Of a stretch of 6,564 nt of DNA, positions 1 through 5,996 are shown piece by piece. Both the position numbers and the translations under genes were made by a program. Below the pieces are notes generated by a model. That model saw nothing but the letters and a program-made list of their open reading frames with translations. It had not been told where the DNA came from and made no database searches. The first letter of the stretch is position 1, and every line of letters starts with the position of its first letter. Source of the stretch: Desulfuromonadales bacterium (GTDB taxonomy: Bacteria > Desulfobacterota > Desulfuromonadia > Desulfuromonadales > UBA2294); contig JAUVAJ010000106.1 of the NCBI GenBank assembly GCA_030591795.1, forward strand, positions 1 to 6,564. Direction: 5' to 3'.

Positions 1-1491
1 CATTGAGCTGACCGGCTCCTGAGCGTTGAGTGCCATTGGCGCTATGATCTCACGCATCTCTTCGAGGGTGTAGCCGAAGCTCCCCTGCTTGCGCCGCCGT
101 ACTCGGCGACTGCGTACCCGCTTGGTGGCGGGAGCCGGGAGATCCTCGAGACGGATGAGATGCTCATTTACCCATGCAGCATAAGGATGAGCTGCGGCAC
201 GTTCCCCCTTGATCTCGTGGTCTTCTTTGAACTCACCGGTTTCGACATCGACCAGGATCATCTTGCCGGGGGCCAGACGCTCCTTACGCAGGATCTTCTC
301 CGGTGGGATATCCAGAACCCCCGCTTCTGACGCATAGATAATTTCGTCGTCGCTGGTTATCCAGTAACGGGCCGGGCGCAAACCGTTACGATCGAGTATT
401 GCTACGATCTGGTTGCCGTCACAGGCCACAATATTGGCCGGTCCATCCCATGGTTCCATCATGGTGGCGTGATATTCCAGGAAACCTTTGACATCGGGGC
501 GCAGGTTGGCCTTTGACGCCCAGGCCTCGGGGACCAGCATCGCCAAAGAGTGGGCCAGACTTCGACCGGTTACCAGTAGCAATTCGAGAGCGTTATCGAG
601 GCAGGCGGTATCAGAGCCACCTTCGATAATGATCGGATCCAGATCCTTGATCGTGTCGCCGAGTTCAGGGTGCTCTAGCAGCGCGGTACGGGCTTGCATG
701 CGGTTGATGTTGCCGCGCATGGTGTTGATCTCGCCATTGTGGGCCACGTAGCGAAACGGCTGAGCCAGGTCCCAGGTCGGAAAGGTATTGGTACTATAGC
801 GTTGGTGCACGAAAGCAATCGCGCTGACCAGACGTTCATCTTCCAGCTCAGGGAAAAATGCATTCAACTGCTCCGAGAGCAGCATCCCTTTATAGAGGAT
901 GGTGCGACTGGAGAGCGAGCAGACATAGAACATTTCCTTACCGGCAAGATTGTCGTTACGGATCATATTTTCGGCGCGTTTGCGCGCCAGGAAGAGCATC
1001 AGGTCGAACTTGTCGGTCTCGACTTCACCCCGACCGACAAATACCTGCAAGACAAATGGTTCAACGGAACGGGCGCTGCGACCGATGGAGCTGCTGTCAG
1101 TTTTGATCTCGCGCCAACCGAGAACGCTGCAACCGACGCGAACCAGTTCACGATCCAGCGCCGCGACACAAGCTTCGCGGCAAGCGCTATCCCGGGGGAA
1201 AAATACAATGCCGGCACCAAATTCACCCACCTCTGGAAGGTCAAAATCACAGACTTCGCGGTAGTAAGCATCAGGCAACTGGATCATTAACCCAGCACCA
1301 TCTCCGTCCAGAGGGTCAGCACCCACGGCACCACGATGAGTCAGGTTGCAGAGAATTTCAATACCACGCTTAACGATGCTATGACTTTTACGTCCTTTGA
1401 TGTTGGCAATAAAGCCGACACCGCAATTATCATGTTCATTGGCGGGATCGTAAAGGCCTTGAGCGGGCGGCATGCCAATATGGTTTGTCAT
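1..1491 (-). CDS. gltB: Glutamate synthase large subunit, N-terminal 497 residues (partial, runs off left edge)
   Basis: This is the start of the large subunit of glutamate synthase, which takes ammonia from glutamine and adds it reductively to 2-oxoglutarate in the cytoplasm. The visible part is the class II glutamine amidotransferase domain. A short propeptide ends at EHDN and is followed by Cys23-Gly, the expected N-terminal nucleophile after processing. Further landmarks are THRGAVGADPLDGDGAG (about residues 51-67), HQRYSTNTFPTW (229-240), AHNGEINTMRGN (250-261, oxyanion-hole Asn-Gly) and EGGSDTA (290-296, substrate Asp). The central domain begins near FGYTLEEMREIIAPMA (471-486). I translated all 497 codons and found no frameshift. 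The ATG at 1491 has a GAGGA site 6 bases upstream. Full-length family members are about 1,500 residues, so the FMN and Fe-S parts lie outside the window. An Arg-rich linker at residues 457-468 is unusual. The family assignment is very secure. Confidence 0.97.
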   Translation of the reverse strand, partial: MTNHIGMPPAQGLYDPANEHDNCGVGFIANIKGRKSHSIVKRGIEILCNLTHRGAVGADPLDGDGAGLMIQLPDAYYREVCDFDLPEVGEFGAGIVFFPRDSACREACVAALDRELVRVGCSVLGWREIKTDSSSIGRSARSVEPFVLQVFVGRGEVETDKFDLMLFLARKRAENMIRNDNLAGKEMFYVCSLSSRTILYKGMLLSEQLNAFFPELEDERLVSAIAFVHQRYSTNTFPTWDLAQPFRYVAHNGEINTMRGNINRMQARTALLEHPELGDTIKDLDPIIIEGGSDTACLDNALELLLVTGRSLAHSLAMLVPEAWASKANLRPDVKGFLEYHATMMEPWDGPANIVACDGNQIVAILDRNGLRPARYWITSDDEIIYASEAGVLDIPPEKILRKERLAPGKMILVDVETGEFKEDHEIKGERAAAHPYAAWVNEHLIRLEDLPAPATKRVRSRRVRRRKQGSFGYTLEEMREIIAPMALNAQEPVSSM

Positions 1492-1623
1492 TGTTGGTCC
1501 TCGTTTATTGGGGTGTGGAAACGGAAATTGATAATGCAATGGGTATGCCTTGTTTTCAGACACACCTCAAACTAAATTTCAATAAACTAACATAAGTATC
1601 TGATATAAAATAGAATTATTCTT

Positions 1624-1652
1624 TATATAATTATCAATTATTACGCTTTCAA
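1624..1652 (-). promoter_or_regulatory. Probable sigma70 promoter of gltB, in a 337-bp gene-free stretch
   Basis: On the minus strand TTGAAA (1652-1647) is followed after exactly 17 bases by TATATA (1629-1624), a good match to the housekeeping consensus. It would give a leader of roughly 125 bases before gltB. A second, weaker pair lies upstream: TTGACT (1711-1706), 15 bases, TATACA (1690-1685). The rest of 1492-1828 is AT-rich and holds only the ilvE terminator and a possible micro-ORF. No sigma54 -24/-12 element was found by eye. The call rests on sequence resemblance only. Confidence 0.5.
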
Positions 1653-1682
1653 TCCGAACCAGCCCTGCATGCCTACCATCAT
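1641..1682 (-). other. Possible 13-codon leader ORF upstream of gltB
   Basis: A short ORF reads MMVGMQGWFGLKA and ends in tandem TAA TAA stops. It lies in a small GC-richer island inside otherwise AT-rich leader DNA. An internal ATG at 1670 would give the 9-residue MQGWFGLKA. There is no strong Shine-Dalgarno site before the first ATG. Transcription from the upstream TTGACT/TATACA pair would begin almost at that ATG, which could suit leaderless translation. Its last codons overlap the -35 box of the better gltB promoter, so the two readings compete. It may be chance; conservation upstream of gltB in relatives would decide. Confidence 0.22.
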
Positions 1683-1771
1683 CGTGTATACAAACAACCC
1701 TAAACAGTCAAATAAACTACTCAGTCCACAATGATTATCCTATTTAAATAGATTTAAAAGTAATAGCCAAT

Positions 1772-1807
1772 AAAAAAAGCCCCTGCATCAGCTCAATGCA
1801 GGGGCTT
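1772..1807 (-). terminator. Rho-independent terminator of ilvE
   Basis: A perfect 12-bp stem (AAGCCCCTGCAT at 1777-1788 with its complement at 1796-1807) encloses a 7-base loop. On the minus strand it is followed by seven T residues (1778-1772). It starts about 20 bases after the ilvE stop codon, so it should separate ilvE from gltB transcription. Confidence 0.95.
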
Positions 1808-1828
1808 AATGCTTTTATAAGGATTTGG

Positions 1829-2893
1829 CTAGAGCACTTCGACCCATCCGTGGTTATCAGCAATACGCCCGTACTGAATTCCGGTCAGCGTATCATAGAG
1901 CTTTTGCGTTAGCTCGCCGGTCTTGCCGCCATTGAGCACCACGGTGCGATCCTGATAGGTAAACTCGGCGACCGGCGAAATCACCACCGCCGTCCCGGCT
2001 CCGAACGCTTCGGTCAAACGGCCGCTTTCGACTCCATCGAGCACCTCATCGACCGTCAAAGCACGTTCTTCGATCTCAAGCCCCATCTCCTTGCAGAGTG
2101 TAATCACCGACCGGCGGGTGATACCGTCAAGGACTGTCCCCTGCAGCGGCGAGGTGACGATCTTGCCATCATAGACGAAGATCATGTTCATGCTGCCGAC
2201 TTCCTCTATATATTTCTTCTCTTTGGCATCGAGCCAAAGCACCTGATCATACCCTTTGGCTGCCGCCTCTCTGGAAGCGTAGAGGCTAGCCGCATAGTTG
2301 CCACCGGTCTTCGCTTCACCGGTGCCACCCTCGGCAGCCCGCACGTAGAAGTCAGAGATCCAGATCTTAACTGGGGCGATACCACCCGTGTAGTACGCAC
2401 CGACCGGACACAGAATAACGTAGCAGAGATACTGCTCAGCCGGACGGACACCGAGCATCGGCTCGTTGGCAATCATGGTCGGGCGAATATAGAGGCTGGT
2501 CCCCTCAGAATGTGGCACCCAGTCAGCTTCGAGACGGATCAGCTCGCGCAAGGCATCGAGAAAAGCGGCTTCGTCAACCAGCGGCATGCACATCCGCTCG
2601 GCGCTGCGATTGAAGCGGGCGACGTTATCCGCCGGGCGAAACAGCGCAATCTTGCCATCCGGATGACGAAACGCCTTGAGCCCTTCAAAAATCTCTTGCG
2701 AGTAATGCAAGACCATCGCTGCCGGGTCGATACTAAACGGACCGTATGGCTGAATGCGCGCCGAATGCCACCCTTTGCCGGTATCGTATTCCATAACCAG
2801 CATCCGGTCGGTAAACTGTTTGCCAAACACCAGCGTTGATTCATCAGTTATTTTAGGTTTCGGTTCTGTAAGGGGCAGGGTTTCGATCTTCAC
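1829..2893 (-). CDS. ilvE: Branched-chain amino acid aminotransferase (354 aa)
   Basis: This is a PLP-dependent fold-type IV aminotransferase that exchanges amino groups between glutamate and the 2-oxo acids of leucine, isoleucine and valine, in the cytoplasm. It belongs to the longer BCAT form of about 350 residues. Landmarks are HYSQEIFEGLKAFR (63-76), RFNRSAERMCMP (93-104), the PLP-lysine segment GEAKTGGNYAAS with probable Schiff-base Lys195, QVLWLD (217-222), EEVGSMN (230-236, Glu at the PLP ring nitrogen) and the phosphate loop GTVLDGITRRSV (252-263). The C-terminal EAFGAGTAVVISPV is also typical. The start is GTG at 2893 with GGAGG seven bases upstream, a stronger site than any downstream start. 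It has its own promoter and a strong terminator, so it looks monocistronic. It is a plausible consumer of the glutamate made by the gltB product next door. No oddities were seen. Confidence 0.97.
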   Translation of the reverse strand: MKIETLPLTEPKPKITDESTLVFGKQFTDRMLVMEYDTGKGWHSARIQPYGPFSIDPAAMVLHYSQEIFEGLKAFRHPDGKIALFRPADNVARFNRSAERMCMPLVDEAAFLDALRELIRLEADWVPHSEGTSLYIRPTMIANEPMLGVRPAEQYLCYVILCPVGAYYTGGIAPVKIWISDFYVRAAEGGTGEAKTGGNYAASLYASREAAAKGYDQVLWLDAKEKKYIEEVGSMNMIFVYDGKIVTSPLQGTVLDGITRRSVITLCKEMGLEIEERALTVDEVLDGVESGRLTEAFGAGTAVVISPVAEFTYQDRTVVLNGGKTGELTQKLYDTLTGIQYGRIADNHGWVEVL

Positions 2894-2927
2894 GGCAAAG
2901 CCTCCAGTCGCTTGGGTAATAGATTTT

Positions 2928-2956
2928 TTTTAGCACAGTTGCCCTAACCCCTGCAA
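2928..2956 (-). promoter_or_regulatory. Probable ilvE promoter
   Basis: On the minus strand TTGCAG (2956-2951) is followed after 17 bases by CTAAAA (2933-2928). The TG two bases before TAAAAA also suits an extended -10. Transcription would begin about 15 bases upstream of the GGAGG ribosome site. No T-box, attenuator peptide or leader hairpin fits in so short a leader. This is a match to consensus only. Confidence 0.45.
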
Positions 2957-2967
2957 GGATGACAAGA

Positions 2968-2996
2968 CCGAACTGACTATTTGTTCAGCATTTCGG
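2968..2996. repeat. Inverted repeat between divergent promoters, candidate operator
   Basis: CCGAACTGA (2968-2976) is mirrored by TCAG (2985-2988) plus TTCGG (2992-2996), with three extra bases in the second arm. The repeat lies just upstream of the ilvE -35 box and just upstream of the presumed promoter of the plus-strand gene at 3067. It could be the binding site of a regulator that acts on both directions. No known regulator consensus was recognised, and chance cannot be excluded. Confidence 0.3.
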
Positions 2997-3004
2997 CAAA
3001 ACTG

Positions 3005-3032
3005 TGTCCATTTTCAAGAAAATAGCTATAAT
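3005..3032 (+). promoter_or_regulatory. Promoter of the HEAGH-protein gene
   Basis: A perfect TATAAT lies at 3027-3032. The -35 region is poor (TGTCCA at 3005-3010, spacing 16), so an activator may help. Transcription would start near 3039, leaving a leader of about 27 bases. Because the -10 box lies inside the longest possible reading frame (GTG at 3004), it supports the later start at 3067. Confidence 0.55.
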
Positions 3033-3066
3033 ACGGCGTATTAAACCTGCAATACAGGAAGAGCAT

Positions 3067-3657
3067 GTGAAACTTATACTCGCCATATTTACATTGGTTG
3101 CCTTATTGACCCCGGCTCCAGCCGAGGCCTGGTCGTTGCGGCAAATTGGCGATAAGACCGGCGCCTTCCTGCTTGGCTTCGCAAGCGGCTATCTTGCCCA
3201 TGAAGCAGGGCATTACGTCGTCGCGAAATCAAAAGGCTACAATGTAGAGCTAGACGGGATCACCATTACCTACCCGGACGCGCAGATGCCTGACTCCGAT
3301 CGACTACAAGTCTCTTCAGCCGGCTTTCAGGCACAATGGCTGGCCACCGAGGCAGCCTTTTTATATCGGGGCAAGAAAAAATTAAGCCCGGCCAGTGACA
3401 ATTTTACCGCAGGGGTGATCAGTGCACATCTGGCGATCACCACCGCTTATCTGACCGTACTGCGAGACCATCAGGATGGTGATACTTATGCCATGGCGGA
3501 GGCGACCGAGCTATCGACCGGACAGATCGCTGCCCTGCTTGCCGTCCCGGCAATCCTCGACACCTGGCGTCTATTCGGTGATGATGTGCCGCAATGGGTC
3601 CCGGCACTATCAGTCGGTGCCAAAGGAGCCGGCTTCATCGCCATCTGGACCTACTGA
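3067..3657 (+). CDS. Small exported/membrane protein with HEAGH motif, possible M50-like metalloprotease (196 aa)
   Basis: I do not recognise a named family. The protein starts with a signal peptide or N-terminal membrane segment (KLILAIFTLVALLTPAPAEA, likely cut after Ala21). A hydrophobic stretch at about residues 33-53 carries His45-Glu46-Ala-Gly-His49, the zinc-binding HExxH pattern of metalloproteases. A segment VSSAGFQAQ (82-90) resembles the Gly-containing loop that follows the first helices in site-2 proteases. A hydrophobic helix lies at about 113-132, and a last one at 152-170 contains VPAILD (160-165), a possible equivalent of the Asp that completes the zinc site. This order suggests a miniature M50-like intramembrane or membrane-attached protease; that is inference. 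The start is GTG at 3067 with AGGAAGAG just upstream; a frame-extended GTG at 3004 lies upstream of the -10 box. It overlaps the convergent aminotransferase by 7 bases, and no terminator was seen. Neighbours give no functional hint. Confidence 0.8.
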   Translation: MKLILAIFTLVALLTPAPAEAWSLRQIGDKTGAFLLGFASGYLAHEAGHYVVAKSKGYNVELDGITITYPDAQMPDSDRLQVSSAGFQAQWLATEAAFLYRGKKKLSPASDNFTAGVISAHLAITTAYLTVLRDHQDGDTYAMAEATELSTGQIAALLAVPAILDTWRLFGDDVPQWVPALSVGAKGAGFIAIWTY

Positions 3658-4829
3658 TTAAGCCACCCCCGCTGGCGAAACATCTGCTCCAGACGATCGA
3701 TGGCCGTGTCAATATTTTCCAGTGAGTTGGCATAAGAGAAGCGCAGGAAACCTTCCGCCCCCGCGCCAAAATCGATCCCGGCAGTTACCGCTACACCGGT
3801 CTCCTCAAGAATCTCCTTCGACAGCGCCAACGAATCGTGACTGATATGCCGGGCATCAGCCAATACGTAAAAAGCGCCGGCCGGCATCTGTTGCACGCCT
3901 AACCCGAGCTGCTGCAGGCGCGGCACAATATGCTTACGCCGCTCGTCATAAGCGGCCCGCATCGTTGCGACCATCTCGTCACACTCACGCAGAGCGGCAA
4001 TTCCACCAGCCTGCACAAAGTTGTTGGCGCTGATCAAAAAATTCTGATGCAGACTCTGCAGCACCCGGACCGATTGTTGTGGCGCTATCAGGTAGCCGAG
4101 CCGCCAGCCGGTCATGGCATAGGCCTTGGAGAAACCGCCGAGAACAAACGCATCCGGCGTAAACTCCAGGATACTCCGTTCCTCACCTTCGTAAGTTAAC
4201 CCATGATAAATCTCATCGGAGACCACTGGAATCGGCAGGTCGGCTAATGCTGCCAACTCTTTGCTCGAAAGAGTCGAGCCGGTCGGATTTGACGGTGAGT
4301 TGACTAGCAGGGCGCGGGTTTTCGGAGTCAGCATCTGTAAAACATCCGCGGCCCGGGGCTGAAAACCATCCTCCAACCGCGTTTTCAAAAAGCGCGCTTC
4401 ACCCCCAACGAAGCGGATGAAATTCGGGTAACAAGCATAGCTCGGATCAGGTAGAATCACCTCATCACCATCATCGAGCAACGAAGCAAACAACAACAGC
4501 ATCAGCGGGCTGGTGCCGGAAGAAACCAACACCTGCCCCGGGTCGATTGTCACGCCGTAACGACGCTGGTAATAAGCGACTATCTCCTGACGCAGATCGA
4601 GACGGCCCAGCGAGTGGGTGTAGGTGGTTTCTCCCGACTCCATAGCCAACCGGGCGGCATCAAGCACCGGTTGCGGCGTCGGGAAATCCGGCTCGCCGAG
4701 GCAGAGATAAATCACCTCGCGCCCGGCCGCTTCGAGCTCCCTGGCCCGCTCCATCACTTCCATTGCCAGAAACGGTGTCACCGCGTCTGCCCGCCGGGCA
4801 ATATGAATTGGTTTTTGTTTTGGTGTCAT
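3651..4829 (-). CDS. Class I PLP-dependent aminotransferase (392 aa)
   Basis: This is a fold-type I aminotransferase of the aspartate/aromatic/alanine superfamily, cytoplasmic, probably using glutamate as amino donor. Landmarks are LGEPDFPTP (44-52), YTHSLGRLDLRQEI (70-83), SSGTSPLM (103-110, PLP phosphate contacts), NSPSNPTG (177-184), SDEIYHGLTY (204-213, Asp205 at the ring nitrogen, Tyr208), FSKAYAMTGWRLGY (233-246, Schiff-base Lys235) and FLRFSYANS (361-369, Arg363 binding the substrate carboxylate). All catalytic residues are present and the length is usual. ATG at 4829 has AAGGAG (4843-4838) eight bases upstream. The exact substrate cannot be read from sequence: aspartate, alanine or aromatic oxo-acid activity are all possible. 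Its 3' end overlaps the convergent HEAGH gene by 7 bases. Its upstream side borders the palindromic element at 4892, and no convincing promoter was found for it. Confidence 0.93.
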   Translation of the reverse strand: MTPKQKPIHIARRADAVTPFLAMEVMERARELEAAGREVIYLCLGEPDFPTPQPVLDAARLAMESGETTYTHSLGRLDLRQEIVAYYQRRYGVTIDPGQVLVSSGTSPLMLLLFASLLDDGDEVILPDPSYACYPNFIRFVGGEARFLKTRLEDGFQPRAADVLQMLTPKTRALLVNSPSNPTGSTLSSKELAALADLPIPVVSDEIYHGLTYEGEERSILEFTPDAFVLGGFSKAYAMTGWRLGYLIAPQQSVRVLQSLHQNFLISANNFVQAGGIAALRECDEMVATMRAAYDERRKHIVPRLQQLGLGVQQMPAGAFYVLADARHISHDSLALSKEILEETGVAVTAGIDFGAGAEGFLRFSYANSLENIDTAIDRLEQMFRQRGWLNQ

Positions 4830-4863
4830 CCTACAAGCTCCTTACAACAACTCATTAACCAAC

Positions 4864-4891
4864 TTGCGCTTCAGTTTACATTGTTTATACT
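4864..4891 (+). promoter_or_regulatory. Weak candidate promoter towards carbonic anhydrase
   Basis: TTGCGC (4864-4869) and TATACT (4886-4891) are 16 bases apart on the plus strand, directly before the palindromic element. If used, the whole element would be transcribed as the carbonic anhydrase leader. I saw no better plus-strand promoter inside the element. The evidence is consensus resemblance only. Confidence 0.3.
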
Positions 4892-5058
4892 TAGTAGTCT
4901 GTCGGGCTTACCGTACCGAAGCTAAACTTTGAGCGTTTGAGAGTATATTTTAGCTCGTTTACAGGCTCATAGCCATAGCTATGGGGCAAAAAGGAGCTGA
5001 AATCTGGGCCAAACGATCGAATTTGCAGCCGGAACATGGAAAGCCCCACAGACTGCTA
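4892..5058. repeat. 167-bp imperfect palindrome with MITE-like terminal inverted repeats
   Basis: The left end TAGTAGTCTGTCGGGCTT (4892-4909) matches the reverse complement of the right end (5041-5058) at 16 of 18 positions, and one mismatch can pair as G-U. The symmetry continues inward: CGTTTGA (4934-4940) faces CCAAACG (5009-5015), and ATTTTAGCTC faces GAGCTGAAAT. The centre folds as GCTCATAG (4965-4972) against CTATGGGGC (4979-4987) around a six-base loop. The whole segment could form one long hairpin. It carries no reading frame of note. TA is present at both ends, as expected for a TA-targeting miniature element, but it may simply be part of the repeat. It resembles a MITE or a dispersed hairpin repeat; copies elsewhere in the genome would be needed to prove mobility. 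Confidence 0.7.
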
Positions 5059-5083
5059 GCCAGACTATCATAAGGAGACCACC

Positions 5084-5827
5084 ATGACTCGAATCGTCTT
5101 GTTCATTGCCCTGTTATTGTTTTCTTGCGCCAGCACATTCGCCGCCGGCGATGAAGTTCACTGGGATTACACCGGGAAGGAAGGGCCTGAACATTGGGGG
5201 GAATTAGCAGACAGGTTCGAGATGTGCGTCAAAGGCAAGAACCAGTCGCCGATAGATCTGTTGGCCGATGTTCCTGCCGACCTGCCCGAACTTGTATTCG
5301 AATACAACAACCTCGGCAACTTGATTGAGGTGAACACGGGGCACTCAATACAGGAGACCGTGCAAGCAGGCAACTTCCTGGTTATTATGGGTGTTAAATA
5401 TGAGCTCAAGCAGTTTCACTTTCACAGCCCGAGTGAGCACACTTTCAATGGCAAGACCTTCCCGATGGAGATTCACCTTGTGCACCAGAGCGATGCTGGT
5501 GAGTACGTTGTGGCCGGACTTGTGTTCGAAACCGGCAAGCGCAACAAGATAATAGACGAATTGCCTTCATTCAGAAAAAGTCGTGGTGAAGACCCCTTAA
5601 GTGACCGTGACCCGGTTGACATAAATGATCTCATCATTGATCCTACAGACTACTTCTTTTACAATGGATCTTTGACCACACCACCTTGTACCGAAGGTGT
5701 GTACTGGATCGTTTTCAAACAACCGATAATCGCCTCCGCCGAGCAGATCCAGCACTACCATGACCTGGTCGGCTTCGACAACAACCGCCCGATCCAACCG
5801 CATAACTCGCGGATCATTCTGGACTAG
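5084..5827 (+). CDS. cah: Periplasmic alpha-carbonic anhydrase (247 aa)
   Basis: This zinc enzyme interconverts CO2 and bicarbonate, and the signal peptide places it in the periplasm. Residues 1-20 or 1-21 are the signal (hydrophobic LFIALLLF, cleavage near STFA/A). The zinc ligands are His112 and His114 in QFHFHSPSEHT and His131 in EIHLVHQ. His87 in NTGHSIQ is the expected proton shuttle. SLTTPPCTEGVYW (196-208) holds the gate threonine. Cys48 (MCVKGKNQSPIDL) and Cys202 should form the disulphide found in bacterial members. The length is normal. ATG at 5084 has GGAG six bases upstream, in TAAGGAGACC. Cys15 in LLFSC is a poor lipobox (Phe at -2), so lipidation is possible but less likely than ordinary cleavage. 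It is transcribed alone, with a palindromic element filling its upstream region and a bidirectional terminator downstream. Confidence 0.97.
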   Translation: MTRIVLFIALLLFSCASTFAAGDEVHWDYTGKEGPEHWGELADRFEMCVKGKNQSPIDLLADVPADLPELVFEYNNLGNLIEVNTGHSIQETVQAGNFLVIMGVKYELKQFHFHSPSEHTFNGKTFPMEIHLVHQSDAGEYVVAGLVFETGKRNKIIDELPSFRKSRGEDPLSDRDPVDINDLIIDPTDYFFYNGSLTTPPCTEGVYWIVFKQPIIASAEQIQHYHDLVGFDNNRPIQPHNSRIILD

Positions 5828-5856
5828 GAAACTGGGTCGATAGCCGGTTATAATTT

Positions 5857-5873
5857 AAAATTGGCCCAATTTT
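5857..5873. repeat. Small AT-rich hairpin after carbonic anhydrase
   Basis: AAAATTG (5857-5863) and CAATTTT (5867-5873) form a perfect 7-bp inverted repeat around GCC. It is too AT-rich to be a strong terminator. It may only stabilise the 3' end of the mRNA, or be chance. Confidence 0.3.
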
Positions 5874-5923
5874 CCTTACAAATGCAAACTAAAAAACGAC
5901 ACACGAATTCAGAGTTAGCAATA

Positions 5924-5953
5924 AAAACGCCCCGGTATTAGCCGGGGCGTTTT
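5924..5953. terminator. Bidirectional rho-independent terminator between carbonic anhydrase and arsS
   Basis: AAAACGCCCCGG (5924-5935) and CCGGGGCGTTTT (5942-5953) form a perfect 12-bp stem with a six-base loop. T-runs follow on both strands. It lies about 100 bases after the carbonic anhydrase stop and about 20 bases after the true arsS stop at 5976, so it serves both convergent genes. Confidence 0.95.
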
Positions 5954-5964
5954 AGCAATCTGTC

Positions 5965-5996
5965 TGGCAACCTAACTAGGTCGCAATTTCGCCACC
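5965..5996 (-). promoter_or_regulatory. SECIS-like hairpin for selenocysteine insertion in arsS
   Basis: Directly after the in-frame UGA (5999-5997) the mRNA can fold. UGGC (5994-5991) pairs with GCCA (5968-5965). After an 8-base 5' bulge, GACCU (5982-5978) pairs with AGGUU (5973-5969) around the loop AGUU (5977-5974). A short upper stem, bulged uridines below it, a GU-containing loop and a UGA-to-loop distance of about 20 bases agree with bacterial SECIS elements such as that of E. coli fdhF. The fold was made by eye and bacterial SECIS elements vary widely. Confidence 0.55.

Noticed and set aside
694..1290. Plus-strand 198-codon open frame opposite gltB
   Set aside because: It is antisense to a continuous, highly conserved gltB reading and has no family resemblance or ribosome site. 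The other plus-strand frames in 488-1575 are shadows for the same reason.
1492..1771. Glutamine riboswitch or sigma54 promoter upstream of gltB
   Set aside because: No -24/-12 GG/GC pair with correct spacing was found, and no recognisable glutamine-riboswitch core could be seen by eye.
2510..2839. Plus-strand open frame opposite ilvE
   Set aside because: Shadow of ilvE, with no recognisable protein features.
3004..3066. Upstream GTG at 3004 as the start of the HEAGH protein
   Set aside because: It adds a 21-residue basic segment before a signal peptide, lacks a ribosome site, and lies upstream of a perfect TATAAT at 3027-3032. GTG at 3067 has a good ribosome site.
5126..5128. Cys15 of carbonic anhydrase as a lipoprotein site
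   Set aside because: Phe at the -2 position and a very short preceding signal make it a poor lipobox. Ordinary cleavage near residue 20 fits better.
5857..5873. AT-rich hairpin as the carbonic anhydrase terminator
   Set aside because: The stem has almost no GC, and a far stronger terminator lies at 5924-5953.
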